Assembly (NCBI GenBank): GCA_947175015.1
Contig: CAMWLE010000008.1
Location: forward strand, 1 to 58,182
Origin: an uncultured bacterium
Lineage (GTDB): Bacteria > Bacillota > Clostridia > Lachnospirales > Lachnospiraceae
Reading direction: 5' to 3'
DNA length: 58,182 nt
The stretch's first letter is position 1, and every line of letters begins with the position of its first letter. A model generated the notes under the pieces. That model had not been told where the DNA came from, made no database searches, and worked only from the letters and a program-made list of their open reading frames with translations. Shown in pieces: positions 9,292 through 18,380 of this stretch. The position numbers were made by a program, and so were the translations under genes.

Positions 9292-9666
9292 ATGAAAAGT
9301 GTTGGAGAAACTTTGGCAGATTTACGCACAGAAAGAGAAATGGGGCAAAAGGAACTTGCCGCACTTCTGAATGTCTCCGTAGGCACCATTTCAAACTATG
9401 AAAAAGGTGTTCATTTCCCTGATTTAGATTCCTTGCGCAAGGTTGCAGACATATTTGACGTCACCGTGGATTATCTGTTGGGCCGCACCGGATACCGCTG
9501 TTCACCGGAATCTTTGAAGGAATATATCACTGCGGATTATACCATATCTGAATTTGTCAATACAATCATCGCTTTAGATGCCGCCTCCCGTACTTCAGTT
9601 TCAGATTATGCTGATTACTTGAAAAACAATCGCCGCGGGACATCCAAACCTAAAAAAGCCGATTGA
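9292..9666 (+). CDS. XRE-family transcriptional regulator
   Basis: 124 residues. An N-terminal Cro/C1-type helix-turn-helix (about 5-60) has the recognition region GQKELAALLNVSVGTISNYE and the typical DYLLGRT end. The C-terminal half (YITADYTISEFVNTI) is shared with the regulator at 11891-12259, so the two are paralogs. It is transcribed away from pyrE. No metabolite-binding domain is visible, and what it senses is unknown. Confidence 0.9.
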   Translation: MKSVGETLADLRTEREMGQKELAALLNVSVGTISNYEKGVHFPDLDSLRKVADIFDVTVDYLLGRTGYRCSPESLKEYITADYTISEFVNTIIALDAASRTSVSDYADYLKNNRRGTSKPKKAD

Positions 9667-9680
9667 ATTCACTAACGCCG

Positions 9681-10484
9681 TCATTTTTGACGAAGTACGA
9701 TAATCTTGTTTGCAATACTCCGAAATGGCGGCAAATACCTGAGTACTTTGTATTTGGGATACATTTCCTTCAGTCCTTCCATCAGTGTCACACTTTTCAC
9801 AGCCTTAAAACCGGTTGCCAGCCGCTGAAGCTGTCTTCCGTTTTTTACCCCCCAGGTATATTTATGGACGGTGCCTTCTTCTGTCTTCTTTACAGCATTT
9901 TTCACCGTATAGGGAGCCGTCACCTCTATCAATACTTCCGCCTGCTTAAAATGTGATCCAATCATCCGAAAAATTTTCCCTACCTTTTGCTTGTCCAAAT
10001 ACATGGACAATTCTTCTATGATGAACAATATGGGCCCCTGCGCTTCCACATCTTCCACCCAGGATTCTTCCAGCACCGATTTGGGAATCATGACAACCCG
10101 TTCCTGCTCCCCGAACAATCTCTTCCTTACTTCTATCACTTCCGGCAGATCCAGATCATACCACCGAATCGTACCATTATCTACACGATAAAACCTGGTA
10201 TCCATCCCACAGGCAATATTCACAATACATGCGCCGGGATTGGCCTGCACATACTCCTTCACCATTTTATCCAAAAGAATGGTTCTGGCAATGGCACCAT
10301 TTCCCATGAAAACATCTCCGGCTTCCCTGGTGAAATCATAGTCCAACCGCTCTACAAGTTCCATTGCCTTTTGATCATAAATATAGTGATTCTCCCGTTT
10401 TGACTCCTTTGCCCTGGCATACAGAACATGCAGCATCGGCGCCGGAATCTGTTCCGCACTGATTTTATCCATTTGCATCTTCAC
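9681..10484 (-). CDS. SAM-dependent methyltransferase, TcmP/leucine carboxyl methyltransferase type
   Basis: 267 residues. The SAM-binding glycine loop is CIVNIACGMDTRFYR near residue 87, followed by WYDLDLPEVIEVR. These are hallmarks of the LCM/TcmP O-methyltransferase family. Substrate unknown. The start codon is GTG at 10484 with GAGGGA 6 nt upstream; an in-frame ATG 2 codons later is an alternative. It lies downstream of pyrF with a repeat element (10518-10620) between them. Confidence 0.88.
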   Translation of the reverse strand: MKMQMDKISAEQIPAPMLHVLYARAKESKRENHYIYDQKAMELVERLDYDFTREAGDVFMGNGAIARTILLDKMVKEYVQANPGACIVNIACGMDTRFYRVDNGTIRWYDLDLPEVIEVRKRLFGEQERVVMIPKSVLEESWVEDVEAQGPILFIIEELSMYLDKQKVGKIFRMIGSHFKQAEVLIEVTAPYTVKNAVKKTEEGTVHKYTWGVKNGRQLQRLATGFKAVKSVTLMEGLKEMYPKYKVLRYLPPFRSIANKIIVLRQK

Positions 10485-10517
10485 ACAAACTCCCTCTGCC
10501 CGCTTAGAATTTCTTTA

Positions 10518-10620
10518 CACACTTCCCGTCATGCCGCCAACGGCGGCAGTGCCTCTGCAAGAGGCACAAACAATCTGTGAGCAAAACGCTGCCCTTGCGT
10601 TTTTCAGTGTGAGACTTAGA
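10518..10620 (-). repeat. Post-stop modular hairpin element, copy A (after pyrF)
   Basis: Read on the minus strand: TCTAAGTC box, a stem AAAACGC/GCGTTTT, then CTCACAGATTGTTTGTGCC, a GTGCCTCT/AGAGGCAC hairpin, a GCCGCC/GGCGGC hairpin, and the end box GGCATG...GGAAGTGTG. This is the most complete copy of a family also seen at 21904, 28891, 35027 and 40192. It begins 28 nt after the pyrF stop. Confidence 0.85.
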
Positions 10621-10647
10621 ATTTCTTAGACAATGTACTTTGGTGTC

Positions 10648-11649
10648 TTAGAAATTCTTCTCACACTTCAATGCCGATGAAATATCTTCTCTCATTGCCA
10701 ACACTGCCGCCCTGGAAGCATCCGCATATCCCTTTTCTCCAAAATGTGAATATATTTCCTGTTGATACGCTGCAACAATGCCCCTGGAAGAATTAATAAT
10801 GGCTCCCAGCCCATCCTCGTTAAAGAAATGCACCAGATCCGCTCCCTTGCCGCCCTGTGCGCCATAACCCGGCACAAGAATAAAAGTCTTGGGCATGATC
10901 TTCCGCAGAATTCTTCCCTGTTCGGGATACGTAGCCCCGACAACAGCGCCGACATAGCTGTAATCTCCCTCTTCAGGCATACAAGCCGTTCCCCATGCCG
11001 CTACCTGCTCACCCACAATCTCATAAAGCGGCCTGTCCATGGAATCCGCAGCAATGCTTTCCGCAATCCCTTTGCTGCTCTTCTCTTCTTTCTTTGCCTT
11101 TACCAGCCGATCCTGCAGCTCACCACTGCTGGGGTTGGAAGTTTTCACCAACACAAAAATTCCCTTTTTCTCTTCCTTACACACTTTTAAAAAGGGATTC
11201 ACCCCATCGGACCCCAGATAAGGATTTACCGTGACAAAATCCTCATCAAAACCATAATAAGCCTTGCTTCCCACCTGCACTTTTCCAAGATGCCCTACCG
11301 CATATGCCTCGGAAGTAGAACCGATATCTCCTCGCTTGACATCACCTATCACCACCAGATCCTTCTCATGACAATAATCTATTGTCTTCTTGAATGCCAT
11401 AATGCCGGGAATGCCAAACTGTTCATACATAGCGATCTGAGGTTTTACTGCCGGCACCAGATCATATATAGCATCCACAATTCCCTTGTTAAACTGCCAA
11501 ATGGCTTCCGCAGCGCCTTCCAAGGTCTCCCCATATTCCGCAAAAGCCGCCTTCTTGATATATTCCGGCACATATTTCATCATCGGGTCCAGCCCAACCA
11601 CTATGGGGGCATTTGTCTTACGGATTTTAGATATCAGTTTGGTAATCAT
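10648..11649 (-). CDS. pyrF: Orotidine 5'-phosphate decarboxylase, type 2
   Basis: Decarboxylates OMP to UMP. 333 residues, the length of the longer type 2 subfamily. The catalytic DxKxxD is GDVKRGDIGST near residue 100. The N-terminal IVVGLDPMMKY and the phosphate-binding FILVPGYGAQGG and NSSRGI segments are present. The stop codon TAA lies within a TTCTAAGAC sequence resembling the opening box of the repeat element that follows. Confidence 0.95.
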   Translation of the reverse strand: MITKLISKIRKTNAPIVVGLDPMMKYVPEYIKKAAFAEYGETLEGAAEAIWQFNKGIVDAIYDLVPAVKPQIAMYEQFGIPGIMAFKKTIDYCHEKDLVVIGDVKRGDIGSTSEAYAVGHLGKVQVGSKAYYGFDEDFVTVNPYLGSDGVNPFLKVCKEEKKGIFVLVKTSNPSSGELQDRLVKAKKEEKSSKGIAESIAADSMDRPLYEIVGEQVAAWGTACMPEEGDYSYVGAVVGATYPEQGRILRKIMPKTFILVPGYGAQGGKGADLVHFFNEDGLGAIINSSRGIVAAYQQEIYSHFGEKGYADASRAAVLAMREDISSALKCEKNF

Positions 11650-11830
11650 ATTCTGCTCCTTTGAACAATTATTTTGTGTAATCGCATTTTACTTATCTTA
11701 TCATTGCTGCTGCCAAAAGTCAACGAATGTTACACAACTGCCATAATCCACTTTTCTTAAAAAATCATGTCATAAATTATGGTATTTAGAAAAACCTATT
11801 CCACTTTCCTTAAAATCATCTACAATACAA

Positions 11831-11845
11831 TTTAGTTATACTAAA
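11831..11845. promoter_or_regulatory. Candidate operator, TTTAGT-TAT-ACTAAA dyad
   Basis: A perfect 6-bp inverted repeat with a 3-bp centre, 46 nt upstream of the XRE gene at 11891 and beside TATGAT at 11849. It is suitably placed for autoregulation by that gene. The inference rests on symmetry and position only. Confidence 0.35.
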
Positions 11846-11890
11846 CTATATGATACCTATATTTCTGCAACAGGAAGGAAGTGATACAGC

Positions 11891-12259
11891 ATGAGAAAAA
11901 CAGGCGAGATTCTCATAGAATTGCGCAAGGAAAAAGGCCTTGGTCAAAAAGAGCTGGCGAAACTTTGGGATCTTTCCATTGCCACCATATCCAACTATGA
12001 AAATGATGTCCATGCTCCTGATCTGAATATGTTGTGCAAAATAGCTGATTTCTATGGTGTCACTACGGATTATCTGCTTGGCCGCACAAGCTACCGATGC
12101 CCTCCGGAACTTTTGAAGAAATATATTACCGCTGACTATACAATCACAAATTTTATCAATATGCTTCTGTCCTTAGACCAAAACTCACGCTATGCACTCA
12201 TTACATATGCCAATTATCTGAATTACCTCCGCCGCCTAACAGCGAAACCACACAAGTGA
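11891..12259 (+). CDS. XRE-family transcriptional regulator (paralog of 9292)
   Basis: 122 residues. The helix-turn-helix near 5-60 has GQKELAKLWDLSIATISNYE. The C-terminal part (YITADYTITNFINML) matches the regulator at 9292 closely, and both share GRT.YRC.PE. AGGAAGG precedes the ATG. Divergent from pyrF. The pair brackets the methyltransferase-pyrF segment. Confidence 0.9.
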   Translation: MRKTGEILIELRKEKGLGQKELAKLWDLSIATISNYENDVHAPDLNMLCKIADFYGVTTDYLLGRTSYRCPPELLKKYITADYTITNFINMLLSLDQNSRYALITYANYLNYLRRLTAKPHK

Positions 12260-12315
12260 ACATATCATCATACTGCCGGAAATATGCGGAGACAAAACAT
12301 TCGGCATCCTATATT

Positions 12316-12341
12316 CAAAAAGGGGAGATTTCCTCTCCCCT
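12316..12341 (-). terminator. Rho-independent terminator downstream of the GH105 gene
   Basis: On the minus strand AGGGGAG pairs with CTCCCCT across a 7-nt loop and is followed by TTTTTG. It lies about 200 nt after the GH105 stop. The segment 12342-12537 holds nothing I can support. Confidence 0.7.
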
Positions 12342-12537
12342 AATGCAATCATAGCCTGTTCGCCGCATTTCATATGAAACCCAATATAAGCCTCTACTGT
12401 ACTTTCAGTTATTACCCTCTCCCTAAGCCTTGCAGGACTTCCTTCATTCCCTGCCAATTTTGCTTTGACATCTTCCAGCTTTACAATGCTGGATGCAATA
12501 AATGCTTCCGCCCATGTTCAAAAACCGCAGAGGGGAA

Positions 12538-13689
12538 TTACGCCGTAATATCTTCCAATCTGCGCAATTCGGTGTAAGCCAACAATAACGGCCCCACGCC
12601 CTTGGCATCATTCTCTACCACCGGCTCCGACATATAATATTCAAAGCTTCCGTCCCTTTTGGGATTTTTTTCCGGACCCAATCCTGCCACCAGGCAGATT
12701 CCGCCCAGGTTCAGTTTCCCATCCGTCTCTTTCAAATACCTGTCACAGATACCATGAAACGCTTTCAGTCCATATTCTCTGTACTTCTCCGGCAAAAAGC
12801 CCAGACGCACACCTTTCAACAGAGAATATGCCATAATAGCACTGCCGCTGGTCTCCAGATAATTTGGCTCTTTTCCTCCCAATGCGGGCAGTTGATACCA
12901 CATACCGCTCTCATGCTGGAATTTCAACATATCATTCATAAGCTGTACAAAGGTATTTTTCAACTTCTCATATTCCTCTTGATACTCGTCTCCCGGCTCA
13001 CATTTACTTAAAGTATCCAGCAAAGCCATGGAATACCACCCCAAAGCCCTTAACCAGAAATTCCCGGAAAGTCCTGTCTCCTTGTCACACCAAAATGCCT
13101 GTCTGGAAGCATCATAGCCGTGATAATACAGACCGGTCTCCTCATCTCTCATATAGCGAATGACATTGTCAAACTGTGAGAAAATGTCCTTGTAATTTTT
13201 CTTATGGTTGAATTTAGTCTCATATTCCATATAGAAGGGCTGTCCCATATACATCCCGTCCAGCCATACCTGGTTTGGGTAAATCTTCTTATGCCAGAAG
13301 TTCCCCTCCTGCGTCCTTGGCTGCGTCTGCACCTGACTGTAAATCAACTCTATGGCTTTCCGATATTTCTCTTTCCCATTCATCTCATACAAAGCAAACA
13401 AAGTCTTACCGGCATTTACATTGTCAATATTATACTCTTCCACCGAATAGCCGTTGATAGAACCATCTTCCTGAACCCTGTGGTCAATAAAGGCATCGGC
13501 AAACTCATAATACTTTTTCTCCCCTGTGGCCTGATAGATTTCCAGCAAAGCCAAAATCATACATCCGTCAATATAATTCCATCCTGCCCCTTTTCCCGCA
13601 CGTGCCTTTTCAATGTTCCATACAGGCACATCCAGAGTGCTCTTCTCGATTAACTCATCAATATACCTCTCAAAAACAGGCATTCTCAT
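12538..13689 (-). CDS. Glycoside hydrolase family 105 (unsaturated rhamnogalacturonyl hydrolase-like)
   Basis: 383 residues, the normal size of the YteR/YesR family, which removes the unsaturated uronate left on pectin oligosaccharides by lyases. Signs are WNYIDGCMILALLEIY, the region VWLDGMYMGQPFY whose Asp corresponds to the catalytic acid of YteR, and SGNFWLRALGWYSMALLD. No signal peptide, so it acts on imported oligomers. AGGAGG stands only 2 nt before the first ATG (13695) but 8 nt before the next, so 13689 is chosen. No other pectin gene is nearby. Confidence 0.9.
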   Translation of the reverse strand: MRMPVFERYIDELIEKSTLDVPVWNIEKARAGKGAGWNYIDGCMILALLEIYQATGEKKYYEFADAFIDHRVQEDGSINGYSVEEYNIDNVNAGKTLFALYEMNGKEKYRKAIELIYSQVQTQPRTQEGNFWHKKIYPNQVWLDGMYMGQPFYMEYETKFNHKKNYKDIFSQFDNVIRYMRDEETGLYYHGYDASRQAFWCDKETGLSGNFWLRALGWYSMALLDTLSKCEPGDEYQEEYEKLKNTFVQLMNDMLKFQHESGMWYQLPALGGKEPNYLETSGSAIMAYSLLKGVRLGFLPEKYREYGLKAFHGICDRYLKETDGKLNLGGICLVAGLGPEKNPKRDGSFEYYMSEPVVENDAKGVGPLLLAYTELRRLEDITA

Positions 13690-13843
13690 CTCCATACCCT
13701 CCTATTCCCGTTTTACATCCGCCCTTCCCCATACAAAGAGAATGAATTGGGGCTGTTGAATACATTCCACATTGTTCTGTCTATATAATAGTAACCAAAA
13801 TTTTCCGTTTCGTCAACCTGTTCCGAAAGTATGGCTTGGGTTT

Positions 13844-15415
13844 TCATGCCGTCTCCATCTTATAGAAATTCAGCATGGCAATCACCATAAAAATGAGGGT
13901 AAACAGCACCAGGAACAAATCCATAAACACATATGCCAACATAACTCCGCCCAATTGCCTCCCTGCCAAAGCTCCCATAACTGCCATAAAAAATGCAATG
14001 CTCTGCAGAAACATTTGAAGCAATTGCTTTCCCATTTTGCCCAGGGCATTGCCGGTAACGATCTCCGCCACCGCCAACGCATATAATTTGTTGGCATATG
14101 CCGCTACATAGAAAACAATGCACAACCCTGCCGTTACCGGCGGCATCCCCATGACAACGGCTCCCGGTATCGTGATCAAACAGGCATTTACCAGGCTTTG
14201 TATATGCTGCATGGCCATGGCATTTACTAATTTACGAAAAGGTGTGTCCGGAATCATATAAGTATATGGAGACAACAATTCCTTTGCCCATTTTCCCCCC
14301 ATAGCAGTAAATATAAATATCACATATGCAGCCACACAAGGGATGACAAACATATCAAATCCCCCGAAACCGCCCTCCTGGATATACAAATATGCCACTC
14401 CTGCACCGGCAATCAGCGCTGCCACCGTATTGGCATCAAATATGAAATATCTGCTTTTCTTGTATTCCAATAATTGCCGATAGAACAGCGCCCTTGCCCC
14501 ATGTCCATGCCAATTGACATAGGCTTTCCCAAACTTCTGCTTTTTGCCCAGCCTTCTATGGGTATCGCCCTGCTTGCGGCTTGCCAGAACCTCTTCATAA
14601 TCCTCAGCAAACTTTATGGCATCTTCATAATAGGCCCCTGTACATTTCATACGCCATGCGGCCGTCAATACCACTGCCAACATCACTCCATAACAAATAC
14701 TTCCTGCTACATTTACCACAGTTGCCCCTGTCAGCAGCAAGTGTACCACCGCAATGTACCACCCCACCACAGGCACCATCTGTACCATATCACTGTTCAG
14801 GAATCGTACCGCATTCTGTATACTCAAACCTTCTTTAAAGTACGCATAAATGCCCATCAACACCAATATCCCAGCCAGGAAATAGGCGGCTTTCACCAAC
14901 CATGCCCGCTGTGTTTCCTCCAGCCGTTCGGACCCATATAGCAGCAGCATAATACTGCCTTCCAGGAGATTCTCTACCAAAACAGCAAACACAAAGTACA
15001 CTGCCAGACGCCAGATTTTCACATGAAACAGCGCCCCGCCGCAGATTACCACAAATAAATTCAGAAGAATCTGTACTGCCAAAGTTCTGATATATGCGTA
15101 AAGCAGTATTTGCTTCGGGCTGACCGGAGACGGAAAGAGAAAATGCACATCACTGTTCCTATACACCAGTCCTTTCCTCTTGGCATAAGCAATGAGATTG
15201 CCAGGAATCAGCCAAAATGCCACCAACGTCAGCACTGCTGCCATTCCTTCCGGAGAATCCCCGCCAAATTCCTGCACCAGCATTGTCAGAGAAAGCGGAA
15301 CGGTTATAACATAGAACAGAATAAATACCAAATAAACATATGTCACTGGCTTGTGCAGCGCTTTTTTTACACGATTTTTCAATATTTTTCCATAGAGATA
15401 TCCCACTGCCCCCAT
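13844..15415 (-). CDS. ABC exporter membrane subunit
   Basis: 523 residues with roughly 11-12 hydrophobic segments and a cytoplasmic loop near 265-300 rich in Lys and Arg. It follows the ATPase gene by 3 nt. The pattern, including FPSPVSPKQILLYAYIRT near residue 95, is that of the putative ABC exporter membrane family common in Lachnospiraceae. Substrate unknown. Confidence 0.85.
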   Translation of the reverse strand: MGAVGYLYGKILKNRVKKALHKPVTYVYLVFILFYVITVPLSLTMLVQEFGGDSPEGMAAVLTLVAFWLIPGNLIAYAKRKGLVYRNSDVHFLFPSPVSPKQILLYAYIRTLAVQILLNLFVVICGGALFHVKIWRLAVYFVFAVLVENLLEGSIMLLLYGSERLEETQRAWLVKAAYFLAGILVLMGIYAYFKEGLSIQNAVRFLNSDMVQMVPVVGWYIAVVHLLLTGATVVNVAGSICYGVMLAVVLTAAWRMKCTGAYYEDAIKFAEDYEEVLASRKQGDTHRRLGKKQKFGKAYVNWHGHGARALFYRQLLEYKKSRYFIFDANTVAALIAGAGVAYLYIQEGGFGGFDMFVIPCVAAYVIFIFTAMGGKWAKELLSPYTYMIPDTPFRKLVNAMAMQHIQSLVNACLITIPGAVVMGMPPVTAGLCIVFYVAAYANKLYALAVAEIVTGNALGKMGKQLLQMFLQSIAFFMAVMGALAGRQLGGVMLAYVFMDLFLVLFTLIFMVIAMLNFYKMETA

Positions 15416-15418
15416 GTT

Positions 15419-16171
15419 CTACCTCCTGTCCGGACCGGCCTGTACTGCCTGTCCGGGCGGCGTTGCCTGTTCCGGCGGAGCCGTTTGTCCTGTGACAGAG
15501 AAATATAGTTCCTCCAAATCCTCGTTGCCCAGATTTTCTCTGACATATGTTCCAAGAATGTGTCCCTTATCCATCACAAAAGTCACATCCCATAACTCTT
15601 TTACCATTTCCAGCATATGTGTACTGATCAGTATGGTGCAGCCTTTCTCTCTCAGCTCCAAAAGCACACTTTTTAACTCTTTGATCGCTGCCGGATCCAA
15701 TCCCACCATGGGTTCATCCAGCAAAATAACCTTTGGCTGAATCACAAGTGCGCAGCATATACTGACTTTCTGCATCATCCCTTTGGATAATTCATTGCCC
15801 AGCTTCTCCTGCTTATCTGTCAGCTCAAATTTCTCAAGTAATTGATTTCTCTCTTCTTCTGACACTTCCACGCCATAGGCTCTGGTAATGAACTCTATAT
15901 GCTCCCTTACTGTCAACGCGTCATACATATATGGCAGCTCCGGCACATACGCAAAACATCTCTTGGCATCCAATGTCCTTGCATCCATCCCCTGGATACG
16001 TATCGCCCCCTGAAACCGCAGCAAACCTGCAATACTCTTAATCACTGTGGACTTTCCCGCACCATTGGGCCCCAGCAGAATCCCGATCCTGCCGTCAGGT
16101 ACTGCAAAGCTTATCTCATCAGCCGCCAAAGTTTTACCATATTTTTTCGACAAGCGAATCACTTCCAACAT
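15419..16171 (-). CDS. ABC transporter ATP-binding protein
   Basis: 250 residues. Walker A GPNGAGKST near 34, Q-loop near 77, signature LSKGMMQKV near 123, Walker B VILLDEPMVGLD near 145, H-loop STH near 180. The signature is LSKG rather than LSGG, as in CcmA-type exporters. The C-terminus is a Pro/Gln/Ala-rich tail of about 20 residues not normal for the family. Partner of the membrane subunit that follows. Confidence 0.93.
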   Translation of the reverse strand: MLEVIRLSKKYGKTLAADEISFAVPDGRIGILLGPNGAGKSTVIKSIAGLLRFQGAIRIQGMDARTLDAKRCFAYVPELPYMYDALTVREHIEFITRAYGVEVSEEERNQLLEKFELTDKQEKLGNELSKGMMQKVSICCALVIQPKVILLDEPMVGLDPAAIKELKSVLLELREKGCTILISTHMLEMVKELWDVTFVMDKGHILGTYVRENLGNEDLEELYFSVTGQTAPPEQATPPGQAVQAGPDRR

Positions 16172-16221
16172 ATCTTATTTCTCCTATTATAAGTCACTGC
16201 GCTATCTTCATTCCTTTTTCC

Positions 16222-17244
16222 TTAAAATATTGCAATATCTCCAAGTCCCAATAATACGGCAACCAGGTATAGCAGAAGTAAGTGCACCGGATAAAAGGCA
16301 TAGAAGAAATATTTCATCTTCAATCCTCGTTTGCCATTATACAAAGCAATTGGTATCAGGGTCAAAAATGCCGGGATTTCACTGATACTCATAATTGTCA
16401 GCACCACGCAACCAACTGTTACAGACAAAACCTTCTTTTTTCGGAAAATATACATGGCGGTAATAGTCAATACCCCCATACCTGCATAATCTGTATTCAA
16501 AAAGTCCGCCAAATACATGGCCAAAACTAACACAGTCATATCCGCGCAGGCAATCTGAAGGCGCTTCATGCCCTTTTTCCTGCCATATATGACAAGGCAG
16601 ACCGCCACAATCACACAGAATACACCCAATGCAGCAAGCAAACTCTCCGTAGAATTCAGCCCAATAAGATTCCTTACATACATAGTGCCATACATGGCCG
16701 TGAATAACGTCCCCAAAACGACAGGCAACATCCACAATTTACTCTCTGGTCCGGATTGCCTGTACCTTGCAAAAAATTCATAGGCACAAAGGGTAAAAAG
16801 TCCCAAGAACAAAGTAAAATACACATTTTGATATCCAAACTCCAGCACCTTTCCCGTAAAAGCCAGATTAAACGGAATCTCTGATATAAGTGCAAAAAGC
16901 CCCATGCGCAAGACATATTTTCTCACATTCTTCGTCTTTTGAAATCCTTCTACCAGCAGAAAACAAAATATCGGAAATCCCAGCCTGCCAATCATCCTGA
17001 TTCCCATATAGCCATAATAAAGCAGTGCATGTTCCATCAGCCAGTTCATCACTTCGGCCACATCATTGTTTGCGGCAATATTGCCAAGACCCTCCGCCAT
17101 AAGCTGCCTTGCCATAACCGCTGCCCCAATGTGATCAATCAGCATGGTAACCACCGCAATAATCTTAATGGTGCTTCCGCTAATACCTTTTTTCTCCTTC
17201 ACCGCCGGCATTTCACCCGACATATTTAACTGCATACTGTCCAT
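16222..17244 (-). CDS. TraX-like membrane acyltransferase
   Basis: 340 residues with about 9 membrane segments. The region STIKIIAVVTMLIDHIGA is the TraX family signature, named for the F-pilin acetylase; chromosomal members in Firmicutes have no known substrate. The start at 17244 is preferred over the longer frame (to 17319) because AGGTGGAAGG stands just before it. No conjugation genes are nearby. Confidence 0.85.
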   Translation of the reverse strand: MDSMQLNMSGEMPAVKEKKGISGSTIKIIAVVTMLIDHIGAAVMARQLMAEGLGNIAANNDVAEVMNWLMEHALLYYGYMGIRMIGRLGFPIFCFLLVEGFQKTKNVRKYVLRMGLFALISEIPFNLAFTGKVLEFGYQNVYFTLFLGLFTLCAYEFFARYRQSGPESKLWMLPVVLGTLFTAMYGTMYVRNLIGLNSTESLLAALGVFCVIVAVCLVIYGRKKGMKRLQIACADMTVLVLAMYLADFLNTDYAGMGVLTITAMYIFRKKKVLSVTVGCVVLTIMSISEIPAFLTLIPIALYNGKRGLKMKYFFYAFYPVHLLLLYLVAVLLGLGDIAIF

Positions 17245-17420
17245 TTTCCTTCCACCTTTCTGAGCATCTTTTCCCCACACCGCTTGTACAAGGCATTGAT
17301 ACTCTTCTGCTCTGTACAATTCATTTTATTGTATGATTCATTTAATACAATAATATATTTACCTTCTTTTGTCAATAAGAAAAAATATAGGCAAGCTTGT
17401 TAATGAAATATTTATGATGT

Positions 17421-17455
17421 AAAAAAAGAAGGGCTTACTTTCACCCTTCCTTTTT
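17421..17455. terminator. Terminator after the response regulator gene
   Basis: GAAGGG pairs with CCCTTC. On the minus strand the stem is followed by seven T, and on the plus strand by five T, so it could work both ways. It ends the transcript from 18180. The rest of 17245-17481 is featureless. Confidence 0.75.
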
Positions 17456-17481
17456 ATCTCTTCTGTTCATTGTCGTCTGTA

Positions 17482-18180
17482 TCATCCCACCTTATATCCG
17501 TTCCCCCACACAACCTTCAAATATCTGGGTTCCTTCGGATTCTTCTCTATCTTCTCCCTGATATGGCGAATATGTACCGCAATGGTATTGTCTGCACCAA
17601 TGGCCTGCATATGCCAGATATTCTCATAAATCTGGCTATTGGAAAACACCTTACCCTTTTGCCGCACCAGAAGCCGGAGAATTTTATACTCAATTGGTGT
17701 CAAACGTACATTCTTGCCCTCCACTGTGACCTTTCTCTGTATATCATCGATCACCAGGCCGTCTACCTCATAAATTTTGTCAATATTTGCACACAAATTT
17801 ACCAACTGCGTATACCTGCGAAGCTGTGATTTAATTCTGGCCAACAATTCCAACGGGTTACAGTCAGCCGTCACATAATCATCCGCTCCTGCCTCCAAAG
17901 CCATAATCTTCGCCGTCTCTGCGGACTGTGCAGACACTACGATCAGAGGGATGGTGCTTTTATGCCTTAAGGTAGCGATCATCTCAATTCCTTTGTCCCA
18001 ACCCTTATCGTTCAGTTCCACATCCACCAGCATCAAATGAATCTCCGCATTTTTCAGGATATCATATAACTGCTGCACATCTGCCGCTACCAACATTCTA
18101 AGCTCTTCCCCTGCAAACAAAGGCCCCATTTTCTCCGCAATTTTCGTCTGATTATTATACACTAAAACATTCTTCTCCAT
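17482..18180 (-). CDS. OmpR-type response regulator with atypical receiver
   Basis: 232 residues. The receiver domain (about 1-115) keeps the phospho-acceptor Asp in LMLVDVEL and the Ser in VVSAQS. It lacks the usual acidic pair at the first strand (VLVYNNQ where VLIVDDE is usual), and the conserved Lys of the TKP motif is absent (YVTADCNP). The C-terminal winged helix (about 130-230), with RLTPIEYKILRLL and HIRHIREKIE, is intact. No kinase gene is adjacent. The start at 18180 is chosen because GGATGG lies 8 nt upstream. Phosphorylation-independent activity is an inference. Confidence 0.88.
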   Translation of the reverse strand: MEKNVLVYNNQTKIAEKMGPLFAGEELRMLVAADVQQLYDILKNAEIHLMLVDVELNDKGWDKGIEMIATLRHKSTIPLIVVSAQSAETAKIMALEAGADDYVTADCNPLELLARIKSQLRRYTQLVNLCANIDKIYEVDGLVIDDIQRKVTVEGKNVRLTPIEYKILRLLVRQKGKVFSNSQIYENIWHMQAIGADNTIAVHIRHIREKIEKNPKEPRYLKVVWGNGYKVG

Positions 18181-18380
18181 AGTACATACCATCCTTCTTA
18201 TGATTCATTCTTTTTGATCATGATTCCTCTCTGAGCATCATTTTCTTTTGACCATTTTTTCTGATCATTTTTCTGATCATGATTCCCCTCTGAGCATCAT
18301 TTTCTTTTAATCATTATTTTCTAATGCTTCATTTTCCTGGCATTTTTCTGATGATTCATTCCTTCTGATTACCCACCTTT
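18181..18380. repeat. Low-complexity repeat region with TGATCA sites
   Basis: A near-exact 42-nt direct repeat (TGATCATGATTCC, then CTCTGAGCATCATTTTCTTTT) at about 18215 and 18274, period 59. TGATCA palindromes are at 18215, 18262 and 18274. It lies upstream of the response regulator and may hold its promoter or operators. No gene is seen. Confidence 0.6.

Noticed and set aside
12236..12457. 73-codon minus-strand ORF downstream of the GH105 gene
   Set aside because: No ribosome site and no recognisable motif. It spans a clear terminator and overlaps the end of the XRE gene on the other strand.
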